From: Pseudoalteromonas sp. '520P1 No. 423'
Lineage (GTDB): Bacteria > Pseudomonadota > Gammaproteobacteria > Enterobacterales > Alteromonadaceae
Reading direction: 5' to 3'
NCBI RefSeq assembly: GCF_001269985.1
Contig: NZ_BBZB01000001.1
Coordinates: 806,001-870,000 of the forward strand
DNA length: 64,000 bases
Both the position numbers and the translations under genes were made by a program. Positions 56,735 through 64,000 of this stretch are shown piece after piece. The notes beneath the pieces were generated by a model. The model searched no databases. It was not told where the DNA came from and worked only from the letters and a program-made list of their open reading frames with translations. Within the stretch, counting starts at the first letter, position 1, and every line of letters starts with the position of its first letter.

Positions 56735-57873
56735 GCATCTCTTGGCAACCCTTTCTCTATCGCTTTAATCAAGCGTTGTGTTTTTTTGTTTTCAGGTTTT
56801 TTTAGCCGTTGCTGATCAAGTGCCCAATTAATATGAGTGGCAACTAATTCAGTTGCCTCAACTAAGCGTTGTTGTAAAACTGCGATTATTTCTCCATTAA
56901 AATCAGCGTTACCTAAGGCGACGGATATATTTCGCAACCAACGTTCATGGCCTATACGTCTTATAGGGCTGCCTTCTGTGTTTTTTAAGAAAGTAGTCTC
57001 ATCCCATAAGTAGAGTTCAATTAGGTCTTTATCTTTGAGTTGCGTTCTGGGGTGAAAATCTTTTTCATCTGTAATTTGTCCATATCTATTCCATGGGCAA
57101 ATTAATTGGCAATCATCACAACCGTAAATTCTATTACCCAGTAAAGGTCGAAACTCTTCAGGGATCGCGCCTTTTAACTCTATGGTTAAATAAGAAATAC
57201 AGCGTTTAGCATCAACTACGTAAGGTTCAACAATGGCGTTTGTAGGGCAAAGCTTAATACAGGCAACACAACTGCCACAGTGTTCTTCTACAGGTTTATC
57301 GACAGGTAGGGGGATATCAACAAATAATTCGCCTAAGAAAAACCAAGATCCCGCTTCTTTATTAATAATTAAGCTATGTTTTCCAGTCCAGCCGAGTCCG
57401 GCTTTATCTGCTAATTGCCTTTCTAGCACAGGTGCTGAATCAACAAAAGGTCGAAAAGAAAGCTCACCTTGGACTAAGTCTTTTAATTCTTGTTCTATTC
57501 TTTGACCCAATTTCTTGAGCTTATTGCGCATTAATTTATGGTAATCACGCCCTAATGCATACCGACTGATATAGGCTTTATCTGTTTTTTTTAAATTTTG
57601 AGCAAAACTGGCGTCTGGGGGTAAGTAATTCATGCGTACTGTTATCACGCGTTTAGTGCCAGGAACTAATTCATCCGGGCGCGCACGCATCATGCCATGG
57701 GCTGCCATATAGTCCATTTCACCGTGATAGTTATTATCTAACCAGCGTTGTAATTGCGCTTCGTGTTCAGTTAAGTCTATATCGGCAATGCCTACTTGAG
57801 CAAAGCCTAAATCTTTGCCCCATTGCTTAATTTTGTCAGAAAGTAAAGAATAGTCAGTATTACTAGAATTCAT
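56731..57873 (-). CDS. queG: Epoxyqueuosine reductase QueG
   Basis: 380 residues. The enzyme reduces epoxyqueuosine to queuosine in tRNA, using cobalamin and two 4Fe-4S clusters. Cluster motifs: CGSCVACIKLCPTNA and CDDCQLICPWNRY, plus the conserved Cys in KRCISYLTIEL. N-terminal MRARPDELVPGTKRVI and the HSLIIN region are family-typical; the C-terminal HEAT-like part fits. Divergent from nnr with only 11 nt between start codons, as in E. coli (yjeS-yjeF), so the promoters must lie inside the opposite genes. Its 3' end runs into the heptamer array. Confidence 0.95.
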   Translation of the reverse strand: MNSSNTDYSLLSDKIKQWGKDLGFAQVGIADIDLTEHEAQLQRWLDNNYHGEMDYMAAHGMMRARPDELVPGTKRVITVRMNYLPPDASFAQNLKKTDKAYISRYALGRDYHKLMRNKLKKLGQRIEQELKDLVQGELSFRPFVDSAPVLERQLADKAGLGWTGKHSLIINKEAGSWFFLGELFVDIPLPVDKPVEEHCGSCVACIKLCPTNAIVEPYVVDAKRCISYLTIELKGAIPEEFRPLLGNRIYGCDDCQLICPWNRYGQITDEKDFHPRTQLKDKDLIELYLWDETTFLKNTEGSPIRRIGHERWLRNISVALGNADFNGEIIAVLQQRLVEATELVATHINWALDQQRLKKPENKKTQRLIKAIEKGLPRDA

Positions 57874-57884
57874 GATGATTAAAT

Positions 57885-59408
57885 ATGGCCGTTTTATACA
57901 CCGCTAATTTACCACAAATCGCCTATAGCGCGCAGCAAGTTCAATCAAATGAATCTATCATAGCCAAAAAAATGGGCATTGAGATGTATCAATTGATGCA
58001 AAATGCCGGAGAAAGTGTGTTTTCACTACTTTGGGATCGCTATAGTTTTGCGAATAATATTTTAATACTAACAGGCAAAGGTAATAACGGTGGTGATGGT
58101 TATATTGTTGCTAAGTTAGCCATTGAAAATGATATTCAAGTAAAAGTATTTAGTATTTGCCAGCCAGATGAATTAAAAGGTGATGCATTAAAAGCTTATT
58201 TAGAATTTAGTGAGGTAGGTGGCGTAATTGAACAGGAACTCGATTTTTCAGAGTGTAATTTAATAATTGATGCTTTATTAGGGACCGGTTTGAGTGGCGA
58301 GTTATCAGGTAATATTAAAAGGATTTGCCAACAAATAAATCAAACTGGCAAACAGGTCATTAGTATAGATGTGCCCTCCGGAGTGAATGCAACAACAGGG
58401 GGAATATCAAAAAATGCGATTTATGCCGATAGCACGGTTACTTTTATTGGACTCAAAAAAGGATTGCTGACTGGAAAAGTAAAAGATTATGTTGGTGAAT
58501 TGTATTTTTCAGGTTTAGGCATTGATGAGGAATTTGCAAAAACAGTACAGTCTCCAGTAAGTTATTTATCTGAACAAAGTATGCTAAATAAAAAAATACA
58601 CCGTGAACAATCGACATATAAAAATCAGCAAGGCCACGTATTATTAATTGGCGGTGATAAAGGCATGGCTGGTGCAATTCGCTTAGCAGGAGAGGCGTGT
58701 TTAAGAAGTGGCGCAGGTTTGGTGAGCATAGCCACCCATATTGATAATGTCGCCAGTGTTTTGCAAGGCCGTTATGAATTAATGGTGCATGGCATTGAGG
58801 ATGAAACTCAGTTAGCTGTGTTAATTGAAAAGGCATCTGTGATTGTAATTGGGCCAGGCATGGGGCAATCAGATTGGGGTAAAATGCTTTTTGATACGCT
58901 TTTTTGTCATCAAGATAAAATTAAAGTGATAGATGCCGATGCGCTAACGTTTTTAGCTGAAAAAGCGCTAGCGTTACCAAATTGTGTTTTAACTCCGCAT
59001 GCAGGGGAGGCTGCAAGATTATTGCAAGCTACTAATATTGAAATAGAATCAAACCGCTTTGATGCTGTTAATAAAATAGCAAACAAATATAAAACAACTA
59101 GCGTACTTAAAGGTCCTGGGACTCTAGTTTGCCAGGGCGATAGATTAAATATCAATACTTCTGGTTCGCCATCTATGGCAAGTGCTGGGATGGGAGATGT
59201 TTTATCTGGTATAATCGGTGCACTTATTGCGCAAAAAGTAAAAACGCTCAACAGTGAAAACTCAGAAGATACTAAACAAGCCGTATTTGATATGACATGT
59301 TTATCAGTGTTTATTCATGGAAAAGCAGCGCAATTAGCTGAAAAAGATGGCATAAATGGTTTGTTAGCAAGTGATTTATTTCCATATATTAGACGTTTAG
59401 TTGGTTAA
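57885..59408 (+). CDS. nnr: Bifunctional NAD(P)H-hydrate epimerase/dehydratase Nnr
   Basis: 507 residues. N-terminal YjeF_N epimerase (about 1-220: LILTGKGNNGGDGYIVAKLA, then IDVPSGVNATTG) and C-terminal carbohydrate-kinase-like dehydratase (about 230-507: VLLIGGDKGMAGAIRLAGEA, LTPHAGEAARLL, SAGMGDVLSGIIGAL). It repairs hydrated NAD(P)H. First gene of the conserved nnr-tsaE-amiB-mutL-miaA operon. Confidence 0.95.
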   Translation: MAVLYTANLPQIAYSAQQVQSNESIIAKKMGIEMYQLMQNAGESVFSLLWDRYSFANNILILTGKGNNGGDGYIVAKLAIENDIQVKVFSICQPDELKGDALKAYLEFSEVGGVIEQELDFSECNLIIDALLGTGLSGELSGNIKRICQQINQTGKQVISIDVPSGVNATTGGISKNAIYADSTVTFIGLKKGLLTGKVKDYVGELYFSGLGIDEEFAKTVQSPVSYLSEQSMLNKKIHREQSTYKNQQGHVLLIGGDKGMAGAIRLAGEACLRSGAGLVSIATHIDNVASVLQGRYELMVHGIEDETQLAVLIEKASVIVIGPGMGQSDWGKMLFDTLFCHQDKIKVIDADALTFLAEKALALPNCVLTPHAGEAARLLQATNIEIESNRFDAVNKIANKYKTTSVLKGPGTLVCQGDRLNINTSGSPSMASAGMGDVLSGIIGALIAQKVKTLNSENSEDTKQAVFDMTCLSVFIHGKAAQLAEKDGINGLLASDLFPYIRRLVG

Positions 59409-59420
59409 CAAAGGTATAAA

Positions 59421-59897
59421 ATGAGCAAGGTATTTAGCTGTTTATTAGAAGATGAGCAAGCAACAGTCGCCATGGGCGGTGTTTTAGCGAAAAATATTAC
59501 ACAAGGTGCTGTTATATATTTGCACGGTGATTTAGGTGCTGGAAAAACGACCTTTACACGAGGCGTTGTTCAAGGCTTTGGTCATACAGGTAAAGTTAAA
59601 AGCCCAACTTACACTTTGGTTGAACCGTATGAGCTAGAAAACCAAAGTATTTATCATTTTGATTTATACCGTTTAGCTGATCCTGAAGAGCTTGAGTTTA
59701 TGGGGATCCGTGATTATTTTAATGAGAAATCAATTTGCATGATCGAATGGCCTGAAAAAGGCGCTGAATTTTTAGCTACAGCAGATTTAGAGCTTACACT
59801 TGAGTATGTTGCACAAAAACGTAAAGTTAGTATTATGGGTAAAACTCAAAAAGGCGAAGAAATAGTCGATAGGCTATCAAATACAGATAATGCATAG
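59421..59897 (+). CDS. tsaE: tRNA t6A biosynthesis ATPase TsaE
   Basis: 158 residues. Walker A in HGDLGAGKTTFTRGV, the switch VKSPTYTLVEPYE, HFDLYRLADPEELEFMG and the Walker B-like MIEWPEKG. It works with TsaB, TsaC and TsaD to make N6-threonylcarbamoyladenosine at A37. The amiB start overlaps its 3' end by 8 bp. Confidence 0.96.
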   Translation: MSKVFSCLLEDEQATVAMGGVLAKNITQGAVIYLHGDLGAGKTTFTRGVVQGFGHTGKVKSPTYTLVEPYELENQSIYHFDLYRLADPEELEFMGIRDYFNEKSICMIEWPEKGAEFLATADLELTLEYVAQKRKVSIMGKTQKGEEIVDRLSNTDNA

Positions 59898-61236
59898 TCT
59901 TAAAAATATAATAATAAAACTATTTATCAGTTTCATTTTTTTCAGCATATTTGCTGTTACAGATGCTTATGCGCAAAATAAAATAACCAGCGTACGTGTT
60001 TGGCCATCTCCCCAAAGCACACGTGTTGTTTTTGATTTAAAAGAAAAGCCTGATTACAGTTATTTTGTGCTAAAAAAACCACTTCGTTTAGTGGTTGATT
60101 TAAAAAATACCAGTCAAAAAGTATCATTGCCAAAGGTCACAAAAGAGCATCAATTAATAAAAAAAGTACGCTTTAGTAAACCTAAGAAAAAAGGTTGGAC
60201 AAGACTGGTTTTTGAAATTTTAGAGCCGGTTAAACCAGTTATTTTTTCGCTTGCACCAACAGGACCTAAAAAGGATAGGTTGGTTGTTGATTTATTTGCC
60301 ATAAATAAAAAACCTCAAAAATCGATAGTTGCAAAAAATAGAGATATGAGCGGTAATCGTGATGTTGTGATAGCCATAGATGCTGGACATGGTGGGGAAG
60401 ATCCCGGTTCTATTGGTCCTTCTGGCATGTATGAGAAAAAAATCACCTTACAAATATCACAAAAATTAGCAAAACTGATTAATAATGAAAAAGGTATGAG
60501 GGCAGTAATGCCGCGTACCGGTGACTATCACGTAAAATTGAATACTCGTACAGTACGGGCAAGAAAACATAAAGCTGATTTTTTTATTTCAATTCATGCT
60601 GATGCGTTTACGAGTCCGCAACCTAGAGGTGCATCAGTGTGGGTACTGTCGTTACGAAGGGCTAACTCTGAAATTGGTAAGTGGATTGAAAGTAGTGAAA
60701 AACATTCTGATTTATTGGGTGGTGCTGCAAGTGTGCTTAAAGATACCCAAAATGAAAAATACTTAGTGCAAGCTGTATTAGATATGAAGATGGATCACTC
60801 CATGAAAACGGGATCAGAAATTGCTTTGTCAGTCGTAAATGAATTGAAAAAAGTCACTAAAATGCATAAAACTAAACCACAATATGCAAGTTTAGCTGTA
60901 TTAAAGTCTCCCGACATACCTTCTATATTGGTTGAAACAGGATTTATTTCAAATCCAGCAGAAGAAAAACTACTAAAAAGTGCCGCACATCAAAATAAAT
61001 TAGCTAAAGCAGTTTTTAAGTCTGTAAAAGCACACTTTAGAAACAATCCTCCTGAGGATTCTTATTTTGCTAAAATAAAATCGGCTACCCCAGAATCTCA
61101 TAGGGTAAAATCAGGAGACTCTTTAAGTGTGTTGGCGCAGCGATATGGCATAACAGTTTATAAGCTTAAGCAAGCGAATAAACTGAAATCAAATACCTTA
61201 TTTATTGGTCAAAACTTAACAATCCCCCGCAGTTAA
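59890..61236 (+). CDS. amiB: N-acetylmuramoyl-L-alanine amidase AmiB-type
   Basis: 448 residues. Signal peptide, AMIN domain (about 30-125) for septal peptidoglycan targeting, zinc amidase_3 domain (about 155-375: VIAIDAGHGGEDPGSIG with the first zinc His, the Glu in MYEKKIT, FISIHADAF with the second His, and LVETGFISNP with the catalytic Glu), and a C-terminal LysM (HRVKSGDSLSVLAQRYG). It splits septal murein during cell separation, normally under EnvC/NlpD control. Third in the nnr-miaA operon. Confidence 0.94.
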   Translation: MHSLKNIIIKLFISFIFFSIFAVTDAYAQNKITSVRVWPSPQSTRVVFDLKEKPDYSYFVLKKPLRLVVDLKNTSQKVSLPKVTKEHQLIKKVRFSKPKKKGWTRLVFEILEPVKPVIFSLAPTGPKKDRLVVDLFAINKKPQKSIVAKNRDMSGNRDVVIAIDAGHGGEDPGSIGPSGMYEKKITLQISQKLAKLINNEKGMRAVMPRTGDYHVKLNTRTVRARKHKADFFISIHADAFTSPQPRGASVWVLSLRRANSEIGKWIESSEKHSDLLGGAASVLKDTQNEKYLVQAVLDMKMDHSMKTGSEIALSVVNELKKVTKMHKTKPQYASLAVLKSPDIPSILVETGFISNPAEEKLLKSAAHQNKLAKAVFKSVKAHFRNNPPEDSYFAKIKSATPESHRVKSGDSLSVLAQRYGITVYKLKQANKLKSNTLFIGQNLTIPRS

Positions 61237-61249
61237 CAAGTGAAATAAC

Positions 61250-63055
61250 ATGAGTATAGAAATCTTACCGGCTCGTTTAGCTAACCAAATCGCAGCTGGT
61301 GAGGTAGTTGAACGTCCGGCGTCAGTGGTTAAAGAATTAGTTGAAAATAGTTTAGATGCTGGCGCAACACGTATTCAAATTGATATTGACCGTGGCGGAC
61401 ATAAACTGATCCGAATTCGTGATAATGGCTCTGGTATCGAGAAGGATGAGTTGGCACTTGCTTTATCTCGTCATGCAACCAGCAAGTTAAAAACCTTAGA
61501 TGATTTAGAGTGCATTAACTCCTTGGGTTTTCGTGGTGAAGCACTCGCATCTATTAGCTCAGTTTCTCGATTAACACTTAGCTCAAAACCAAAAGAACAA
61601 AATGAAGCGTGGCAAGCTTATGCTGAAGGTCGTGATATGGCCGTTAAAGTTCAGCCAACAGCGCATCCAGATGGTACAACAATTGAAGTTGTTGATTTGT
61701 TTTTTAATACGCCTGCAAGACGTAAGTTTTTAAGAACTGAAAAAACCGAGTTTAATCATATTGATGAACTAATAAAACGCATTGCATTAAGTCGTTTTGA
61801 TGTGGGTATTACATTAAAACACAATGGTAAAGTGGTACGTCAATATCGAGCACAATCCAGCACAGAGCAAAGAGTTAAACGTGTTGCTCAAGTGGCAGGG
61901 CGTAATTTTTTAGATCATGCTTTATATTTAGAGTCAGGTGAAGATAAACTTAAAATGTATGGTTGGGCGCTACCTTCAGGCTTAAATAAAGACCCGCAAT
62001 ATACTTATGTAAATGGCCGTATGATGCGAGATAAATTAATTTTGCATGCAATCCGCCAAGCTTTTGAGGAAATCCAGCCGGATTATGATGTACCTGCGTT
62101 TGTTTTATATTTAGAAATCGATCCACTTCAAGTTGATGTTAATGTGCATCCAGCTAAACACGAGGTGCGTTTTCATCAAGCGCGTTTAATTCATGATTTT
62201 ATTTTACAGGCAGTTAAACAGTTGGCCAAACAAACTGTTTTAATGAGTGAACCTGCAGCACCCATACACCAAGATGAAGATGAAGATGATGTACCTTTCT
62301 CTTTATCTGATTATTTACCTGTTGAACCAACTGCAAACACAAGTTATTCATCAGGTAGCGGTTCTCAACAAGCACGTGCACCGCAAGCTCCTAGAGAAAA
62401 CGTGAGTTATCAGCAACAACAAAAAGTAAATGCATTTTATCAAGGCATTGGTGAGCAAGCTGCGCAACATTTTGATAATGTGAATGAGCTATCAACTTCA
62501 GAACATGATGACTTTCAAAAAAATCAAGTCGCGATAAAGCAAAAAGAAATCATCGGACTTAATGGTGGTGCTTGTATTATTAAACAAGATGATGAGATTT
62601 ATTTAGGTCATTTTAAATCGATATTAGCTGATTTTTGGCAAGCAGAAATTGAAAAGTCAGGAGAGTTAACCGGACGTCCGTTATTATTGCCTGTGCGTAT
62701 AAATGTCACTGAAGCAGACTTAGCTATCATTAAAGAGAGTTTATCTTGGTTAAACATTTTAGGTTATGACCTTCAGCTTTCGACTAGTTTTATTATGATT
62801 AAAAAGTTACCAGCGTGTATTTATTCAGGAGACGTTAACTTAGTTGTTGATAAATTGATTGAAGTATCTAAAATGAATTGTTCCGATATTAGTTCGTGGT
62901 TGGATTGGCAATCGAATTGGACTGCTAAAAATTACTTTTCAACGGATGTTAATAATGGTTTGATTGATTTTATTCAAAGAAAACCAGAATTAATGCGCTT
63001 AATTTCACAAAATGCGGTTAAAATAGATTTAACCGAATATTTAAGCCAATTATAG
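61250..63055 (+). CDS. mutL: DNA mismatch repair protein MutL
   Basis: 601 residues. GHKL ATPase at the N-terminus: [43 protein letters not shown] and [12 protein letters not shown] Gln-rich linker (about 345-425) and the C-terminal dimerisation domain follow. No DQHAxxExxxYE endonuclease motif is seen, in line with a MutH-using, methyl-directed system. Ribosome site before ATG: AAGTGAAATAAC is weak, so coupling to amiB is likely. Confidence 0.96.
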   Translation: MSIEILPARLANQIAAGEVVERPASVVKELVENSLDAGATRIQIDIDRGGHKLIRIRDNGSGIEKDELALALSRHATSKLKTLDDLECINSLGFRGEALASISSVSRLTLSSKPKEQNEAWQAYAEGRDMAVKVQPTAHPDGTTIEVVDLFFNTPARRKFLRTEKTEFNHIDELIKRIALSRFDVGITLKHNGKVVRQYRAQSSTEQRVKRVAQVAGRNFLDHALYLESGEDKLKMYGWALPSGLNKDPQYTYVNGRMMRDKLILHAIRQAFEEIQPDYDVPAFVLYLEIDPLQVDVNVHPAKHEVRFHQARLIHDFILQAVKQLAKQTVLMSEPAAPIHQDEDEDDVPFSLSDYLPVEPTANTSYSSGSGSQQARAPQAPRENVSYQQQQKVNAFYQGIGEQAAQHFDNVNELSTSEHDDFQKNQVAIKQKEIIGLNGGACIIKQDDEIYLGHFKSILADFWQAEIEKSGELTGRPLLLPVRINVTEADLAIIKESLSWLNILGYDLQLSTSFIMIKKLPACIYSGDVNLVVDKLIEVSKMNCSDISSWLDWQSNWTAKNYFSTDVNNGLIDFIQRKPELMRLISQNAVKIDLTEYLSQL

Positions 63056-63069
63056 CGGAAAATAAGCAA

Positions 63070-63984
63070 TTGAGTTTACCAGTTATTTTTTTGATGGGCC
63101 CGACAGCTGCGGGTAAAACAGATTTAGCGATACAGCTATGTCAAACCTTAAACACTGAAGTGATTAGCGTTGATTCAGCTCTAGTATATCGAGATATGGA
63201 TATTGGCACGGCTAAGCCGAGTGCTGATGAACTTGCTCAGGCTCCGCATCATTTAATTGATATGTTAGATCCATCAGAGGTTTATTCAACGGCAAACTTT
63301 TGCACTGATGCTTTAAATAAAATAGAAGCGTTACATGCACAAGGGAAAATTCCATTGCTTGTTGGCGGTACTATGATGTATTTCAAAAGTTTATTAGAGG
63401 GGATTTCACCCTTACCTGAAGCTGATGTTGAAATTCGTAAACACCTTGAAATAGAAGCAAATGAAAAAGGCTGGCCTGCACTACATGAAGAGTTAACCTC
63501 TGTAGATCCTGTAGCAGCTAGCAGAATTAGTGAAAACGACTCTCAACGCATTAACCGCGCGTTGGAAGTATATCGAATCACAGGTAAACCTATGTCTGAA
63601 CTGCAAAATGTTAAGACTGGGGCTTTACCTTATAAAGTATTGCAATTTGCAATAGCACCTGAAGATCGCAGCGTTTTACATCAGAGAATAGAACAACGAT
63701 TTAAAATAATGTTAGATCAGGGGTTTGAAAAAGAAGTTAAGGCCTTATATAACAGAGAGGACCTTAATGTAAAATTACCTTCTATCCGGTGTGTTGGTTA
63801 TCGCCAAATGTGGGATTATTTCGAAGGTGATATTGATTACGACGAAATGGTTTTTCGTGGCATAGTTGCGACAAGACAATTAGCAAAAAGACAATTAACT
63901 TGGTTAAGAGGCTGGGAAAATGTAACTTGGCTTGAGTCAGGTGCAGAAGAAAACTTGCATCGTGTGATATCTTCGCTAAGCTAG
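63070..63984 (+). CDS. miaA: tRNA dimethylallyltransferase MiaA
   Basis: 304 residues. P-loop [33 protein letters not shown], the [15 protein letters not shown] motif and the [11 protein letters not shown] segment are typical. It adds dimethylallyl to A37 of tRNAs reading UNN codons. The start is TTG (63070), 14 bp after mutL; no ATG or GTG lies further upstream in frame. hfq usually follows, beyond the window. Confidence 0.95.
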   Translation: MSLPVIFLMGPTAAGKTDLAIQLCQTLNTEVISVDSALVYRDMDIGTAKPSADELAQAPHHLIDMLDPSEVYSTANFCTDALNKIEALHAQGKIPLLVGGTMMYFKSLLEGISPLPEADVEIRKHLEIEANEKGWPALHEELTSVDPVAASRISENDSQRINRALEVYRITGKPMSELQNVKTGALPYKVLQFAIAPEDRSVLHQRIEQRFKIMLDQGFEKEVKALYNREDLNVKLPSIRCVGYRQMWDYFEGDIDYDEMVFRGIVATRQLAKRQLTWLRGWENVTWLESGAEENLHRVISSLS

Positions 63985-64000
63985 TAACATTAACAAAAAA

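Overview
The window is a chromosomal segment of an AT-rich gammaproteobacterium, most likely a marine member of the Alteromonadales. This is inferred from gene content and order: yihA/engB–yihI–hemN–polA, queG/nnr–tsaE–amiB–mutL–miaA, cytochromes c4 and c5, a TonB-dependent receptor and PnuT-type thiamine uptake. The genus cannot be fixed from sequence alone.

Layout. 1–9.7 kb: the 3' part of a TonB-type protein, an acyltransferase, an MscS/YbdG channel, a pair of LytS-like sensor proteins (one apparently a pseudokinase), two lipoproteins, an orphan solute-binding protein, RidA, an alpha/beta-hydrolase remnant, an iodotyrosine-deiodinase-like flavoprotein and a frameshifted small gene. 9.8–14.3 kb: an ABC ATPase plus a very large permease fused to an M1 metallopeptidase. 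14.4–24.4 kb: the engB–yihI–hemN–polA neighbourhood. A terminator-ended sRNA candidate lies where enterobacteria carry spf (Spot 42). Between engB and yihI, where E. coli carries csrC, lies a probable CsrB/CsrC-type RNA locus: GGA-rich flanks, a GacA/UvrY-like box upstream, a strong terminator, and a ten-unit ~46-bp tandem repeat inside it. 24.4–27.05 kb: an AraC regulator divergent from an acetaldehyde-type dehydrogenase.

27.2–40.1 kb is a 12.9-kb integrated island bounded by a 27-bp direct repeat at the 3' end of a CAT-anticodon tRNA gene (probably tRNA-Ile2). It carries a tyrosine integrase with a one-base frameshift and a four-gene operon. I read that operon as an ABC-three-component (ABC-3C)-like conflict system: a two-TM protein, a CTD-type protein, a small middle component and a DUF2326 SMC-like ATPase. 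The island also holds a RepA-like ATPase, a palindrome-rich region (oriT or structured RNA candidate), a MobC-like protein, an HTH protein with an unusual N-terminus, a second and larger tyrosine recombinase, and a PemK/MazF-like gene whose 3' end was interrupted by a 1264-bp IS3-family element with a 3-bp target duplication.

40.5–52.5 kb: a thioesterase, a META lipoprotein, then a thiamine super-cluster. A TPP riboswitch precedes thiC–thiO–thiS–thiG–thiDE(fusion)–thiF, followed by a TonB receptor, a YkoF-like thiamine-binding protein, PnuT and a thiamine-kinase-like protein, so synthesis and salvage sit side by side. 52.5–56.4 kb: a small HTH protein, tRNA-Arg(CCG), a DUF1289 protein, a hybrid sensor kinase with a degenerate first receiver, and a response regulator. 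56.7–64 kb: queG (with a heptamer tandem array starting at its stop codon) divergent from the conserved nnr–tsaE–amiB–mutL–miaA operon, which normally leads into hfq just outside the window.
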